The translations under genes and the position numbers were made by a program. The notes under the pieces are model-generated. The model did not search any database. It was not told the DNA's origin and saw nothing but the letters and a program-made list of their open reading frames with translations. Of a stretch of DNA of 64,000 bases, positions 61,011-64,000 are shown in pieces (the stretch's first letter is position 1; each line of letters opens with the position of its first letter). Origin of the DNA: Fasciolopsis buskii (Eukaryota > Platyhelminthes > Trematoda > Plagiorchiida > Fasciolidae); NCBI GenBank assembly GCA_008360955.1, contig LUCM01005137.1, forward strand, positions 318,340-382,339, written 5' to 3'.

Positions 61011-64000
61011 GTTCAGTAACTTGAGCAAGCCAGAATTTGGAAATTAGTGGATCAGATTGAAAATGTTAGATCTGTTCTCTCCAACCAGTTTTGTCCAGCT
61101 AGGTGCAATTAACTATTTTAACTGACTTAATAAATGGATGGAAAATTTAACGAACATTTATTCACTGCAAAACACCTAAGTAACTGTTGTGGTGCACAAA
61201 ACGAAGAATTTAAAATAATACTGAATTTTTGGACTTCATGTTAAATTACAACACTCCCTCGAAATTTGACCATGCGCTAATTTTACTCTAATTCAAATGG
61301 GTACATAGCAAACAACCATTAAATCATCACCAGAGTAGTTGGGAAACTTGTCACCTTCAAATCGTCTTCACGGTAAGATCTGAATGACCGCACATGGATT
61401 CACACGCACTCGCATGCCGATTTTTTCGGGTTCTTCAACTACTAAAATCTGGAGAACATTATCGTTTTTACTGTTGAGGTGCTTGCCAAGGCTTAAACTG
61501 ATGTATAGTGGTTTTCCCCTTCAAACATGGATTTGGTATTTTTGCATCCGTACTTTCAGTATTTGCAGATAATATGTCTATTAAGAATCTGGGCCGTAAG
61601 AAGCCGAACCACAAGATCCCTCCAATTCAGTCGAAGACTACTAATGGCTACTCCTCTTAATCGTAGCGTAAAGCTTCGTATGGCCACACTAATTGACTAT
61701 CAGTCTCCCCGGGGAACAAGCGCAAATAATTACTGTTCGAATTTCGTCTGTTGCCTTGTGCGCATACACGTAAACGATGTCGACGTCTCCTGTTCGACTC
61801 CGTATTCAACATGCAATTTACCAAATACTCCAACCGTCGATAGTTACACTGACCCTCCCTCTTAAAGCTTATCCCATTAAGAGAGCAAAGGCCAGTGTGT
61901 TGCAATTTACCCTCATAATCCTAATTAATTAACTTATTGTAAACAATAAATCTCTCATGAGTTTTTGAATCGTCGAAAGCGCTTCCGCCGACCACAGACT
62001 TGAAAATTCGCAATTTTTTAATTCGAGTCCCATTTGTGGCTTCGTTAGGTCGAAACGATTTCTCACTTCAGTTAAGATTGCTCTCTGTCCTCTCACATAC
62101 TACCACATCCTAGACTGTATTATTCCTTTTGTTGCTGTATTCATCCAAGCAACCTCAACGATGTTATTACCGAGATCATTTCCAATGAAATTGAATCGTT
62201 CGAACAAAAAGGAGCTTCATCTCTCCTTGTACGGTCCGGAGCTTGAAGGCAGCACATCACCTCAATTTCTATGCGAAATGTAGCACTCATTAAGTTCGCT
62301 CAAATACGATAATTCCATAATGAAACATCTCTTGATAAATTAGCGTCTTTCATCAATCAGAGAAACACGTTTATATTTTATCCAAACGCTCTAGTTTAAC
62401 AGCAGTTGACACCGTCGGCAGATGGCTTGAGAATAGTAAACAATTTGTAGCTGCTACGTCATCTTCACTAGTATCGCCCTTTTGTGTCACTAATTTCAAA
62501 CCCCACCTGGAGTAATTGGAACCAACGAAGACTAATTCACTTCATTAGAAGTTCAGAATGGTGTTTCCAGTCGTATCTTCCGTCGTCCAAAATACCTAAC
62601 GACGCCCACTGTAAACATCTGCTCCACAGTTGTTATAGAGGAAATCTCGAGAATACAGCCCGCTTCACTTTTTACTTTGAATGCGACTGCTGTTAACATC
62701 TCTAATCCAGATTCTGATCGCCCAATCGGCGCTTCTTCAGGGTTGTTTATTTAATTTTGATATTTCCTCCATAGGTAACACAGACAGAGGGGTTCAGTTC
62801 GGATCAAAGCTGATCCATGAATTTGTTTCTCCGCTCGATTTTAGACATCCATACAGCTACCTGCCATCTATCATCTAATGAACCAGTCAAATGCTTTCGC
62901 CCTTAGCCTAAGGCTTTCCTACTTTTTTGATGTCCGGAACAGAAACAGAGGCGTCTGTCAATCACATTATTGGTCTCGAACAACCGTGGAAGATATGGGG
63001 AATATTCCAGTGGAGATTGTGTTGGAACTACATTGGTATTTCTCGGTCCTTTGTCCGTATTCCGAGGTCAGTGGTCTGCAAAACCTTTGTTCAGTATCTA
63101 AAAATCAATAAGATCCACCCCAAAAATGAACGCTCACTGGCACTTTGCTCTACAAGACGTCCGGCTAGATACTAGTAATTGTTTTCACGGATTAGTCCAC
63201 TGCGATTAAGTCATGCGCCATCTTCAGGGCCGTTTCACGACACGGAAAATACATTGTTGACTCCAGTGATGCCCAAGACGAAGTAGTGACTTCCGGAAGG
63301 CTGCGAACATAGAACCCCCTATTCTCCACGCGACAATGTACAAGCTGAGGCCGCTACCACGCTCTACAAAAGTTGAGTTCCCACATTGTCCTAATATGCC
63401 CAATCCCACCACACAGTCAGCTCTTCGGTTAACACCATAAAAATTGAAATCGCGTCGTCTGGTATGTCAACCAAATCGATTAATTTTCGCTCCTGCAGCA
63501 TAGATTCCTATATGGTGGGAAGTCTCGCAATGATCGTCCGTCGAGTTGGTCGATTATCGATCTGCCGAAGGATGAACGCAAATCATTGATAGTTGACGTT
63601 TATCACTTGCCGTGTGCATGCGCATGGACGATGTTGACGGTTCATGCTCGATTCAGTATTTAAGATCCAATTTACCCAGACAATGCAATCGTCGGCAGCA
63701 ACACTGACCAAGCCTTATCCGTACGACTCAACAGTTTAAGAGGACGGGGATTTTTAGTAGTAGGAAGTTTCATGTGGTTTTCTGAATAATATATGTTTCA
63801 GAACAAAACGTCAAAGGGAAACACACAGAAACGTTGAACAACTGTTTCGCATGTGTTAGGAATCACCCGGAGTGCTGTCACAACGAGACTACACCTTGAC
63901 GTGGTGTGACGGCTTGCGTGCCTCCATGATTCAACGAGCCATACAGGATGGCTTATCTCAAGCCGAAGATCCAAACATGCCTGGAAGGTCAATGGGTAGA
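61011..64000. other. no recognisable gene
   Basis: Several modest open frames occur (61527-61865, 62878-63111, 62927-63175 plus; 63224-63412 minus). None has a motif I can name. A separate host gene or more repeat remnants could begin here. Confidence 0.4.

Noticed and set aside
1..64000. CRISPR arrays, bacterial operons, ribosome binding sites and phage features
   Set aside because: The window has spliceosomal introns and eukaryotic retroelements, and no regularly spaced direct repeats were seen.

Overview
This is an AT-rich, intron-rich eukaryotic window, most likely from a parasitic flatworm and probably a digenean trematode. That assignment is inference. It rests on the style of the retroelement relics (RTE/CR1-like LINEs and Penelope-like elements of the kind familiar from fluke genomes), on one 46-base intron among introns of up to 5.5 kb, and on the overall gene sparsity.

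One host gene is readable in full. It is a plus-strand histidine ammonia-lyase (HAL, histidase) gene reconstructed here as 17 coding exons from 33543 to 56773. All introns are GT-AG, all exon phases agree, and the predicted protein is 724 residues. The MIO-forming Ala-Ser-Gly triad and the known active-site residues that could be placed are intact. An N-terminal ubiquitin-like extension typical of animal HAL is also present. A TATAAATA box lies 77 bases before the chosen ATG. The enzyme turns L-histidine into trans-urocanate and ammonia, the first step of histidine breakdown.

The first 33 kb contain no host gene that I can recognise. They hold decayed mobile elements: a LINE reverse transcriptase (about 4.95-5.96 kb, +), a Penelope-like RT (about 10.65-12.52 kb, -) with a hammerhead-like motif just 5' of it, a LINE C-terminus (about 20.3-20.6 kb, -), a LINE endonuclease to RT piece (about 22.8-24.05 kb, +), a Gypsy-like integrase piece (about 26.6-26.9 kb, -) and a second Penelope-like piece (about 29.2-29.7 kb, +). 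All carry stops or frameshifts.

A long foldback element lies inside HAL intron 13 (about 50.98-52.16 kb). Its two arms of about 300 bases are near-perfect reverse complements around a 545-base run of N. A rearranged relative at 24.19-24.6 kb keeps the outer left arm, some interior sequence and part of the right arm.

Downstream of HAL (56.8-64 kb) I find no recognisable gene. This stretch has a small MITE-like inverted-repeat element at 60.65-60.78 kb, a hairpin beside it, and a tRNA-like (SINE-head) segment on the minus strand at about 60.95-61.0 kb. Microsatellites (TA, AGT, GATA) are scattered through the window.
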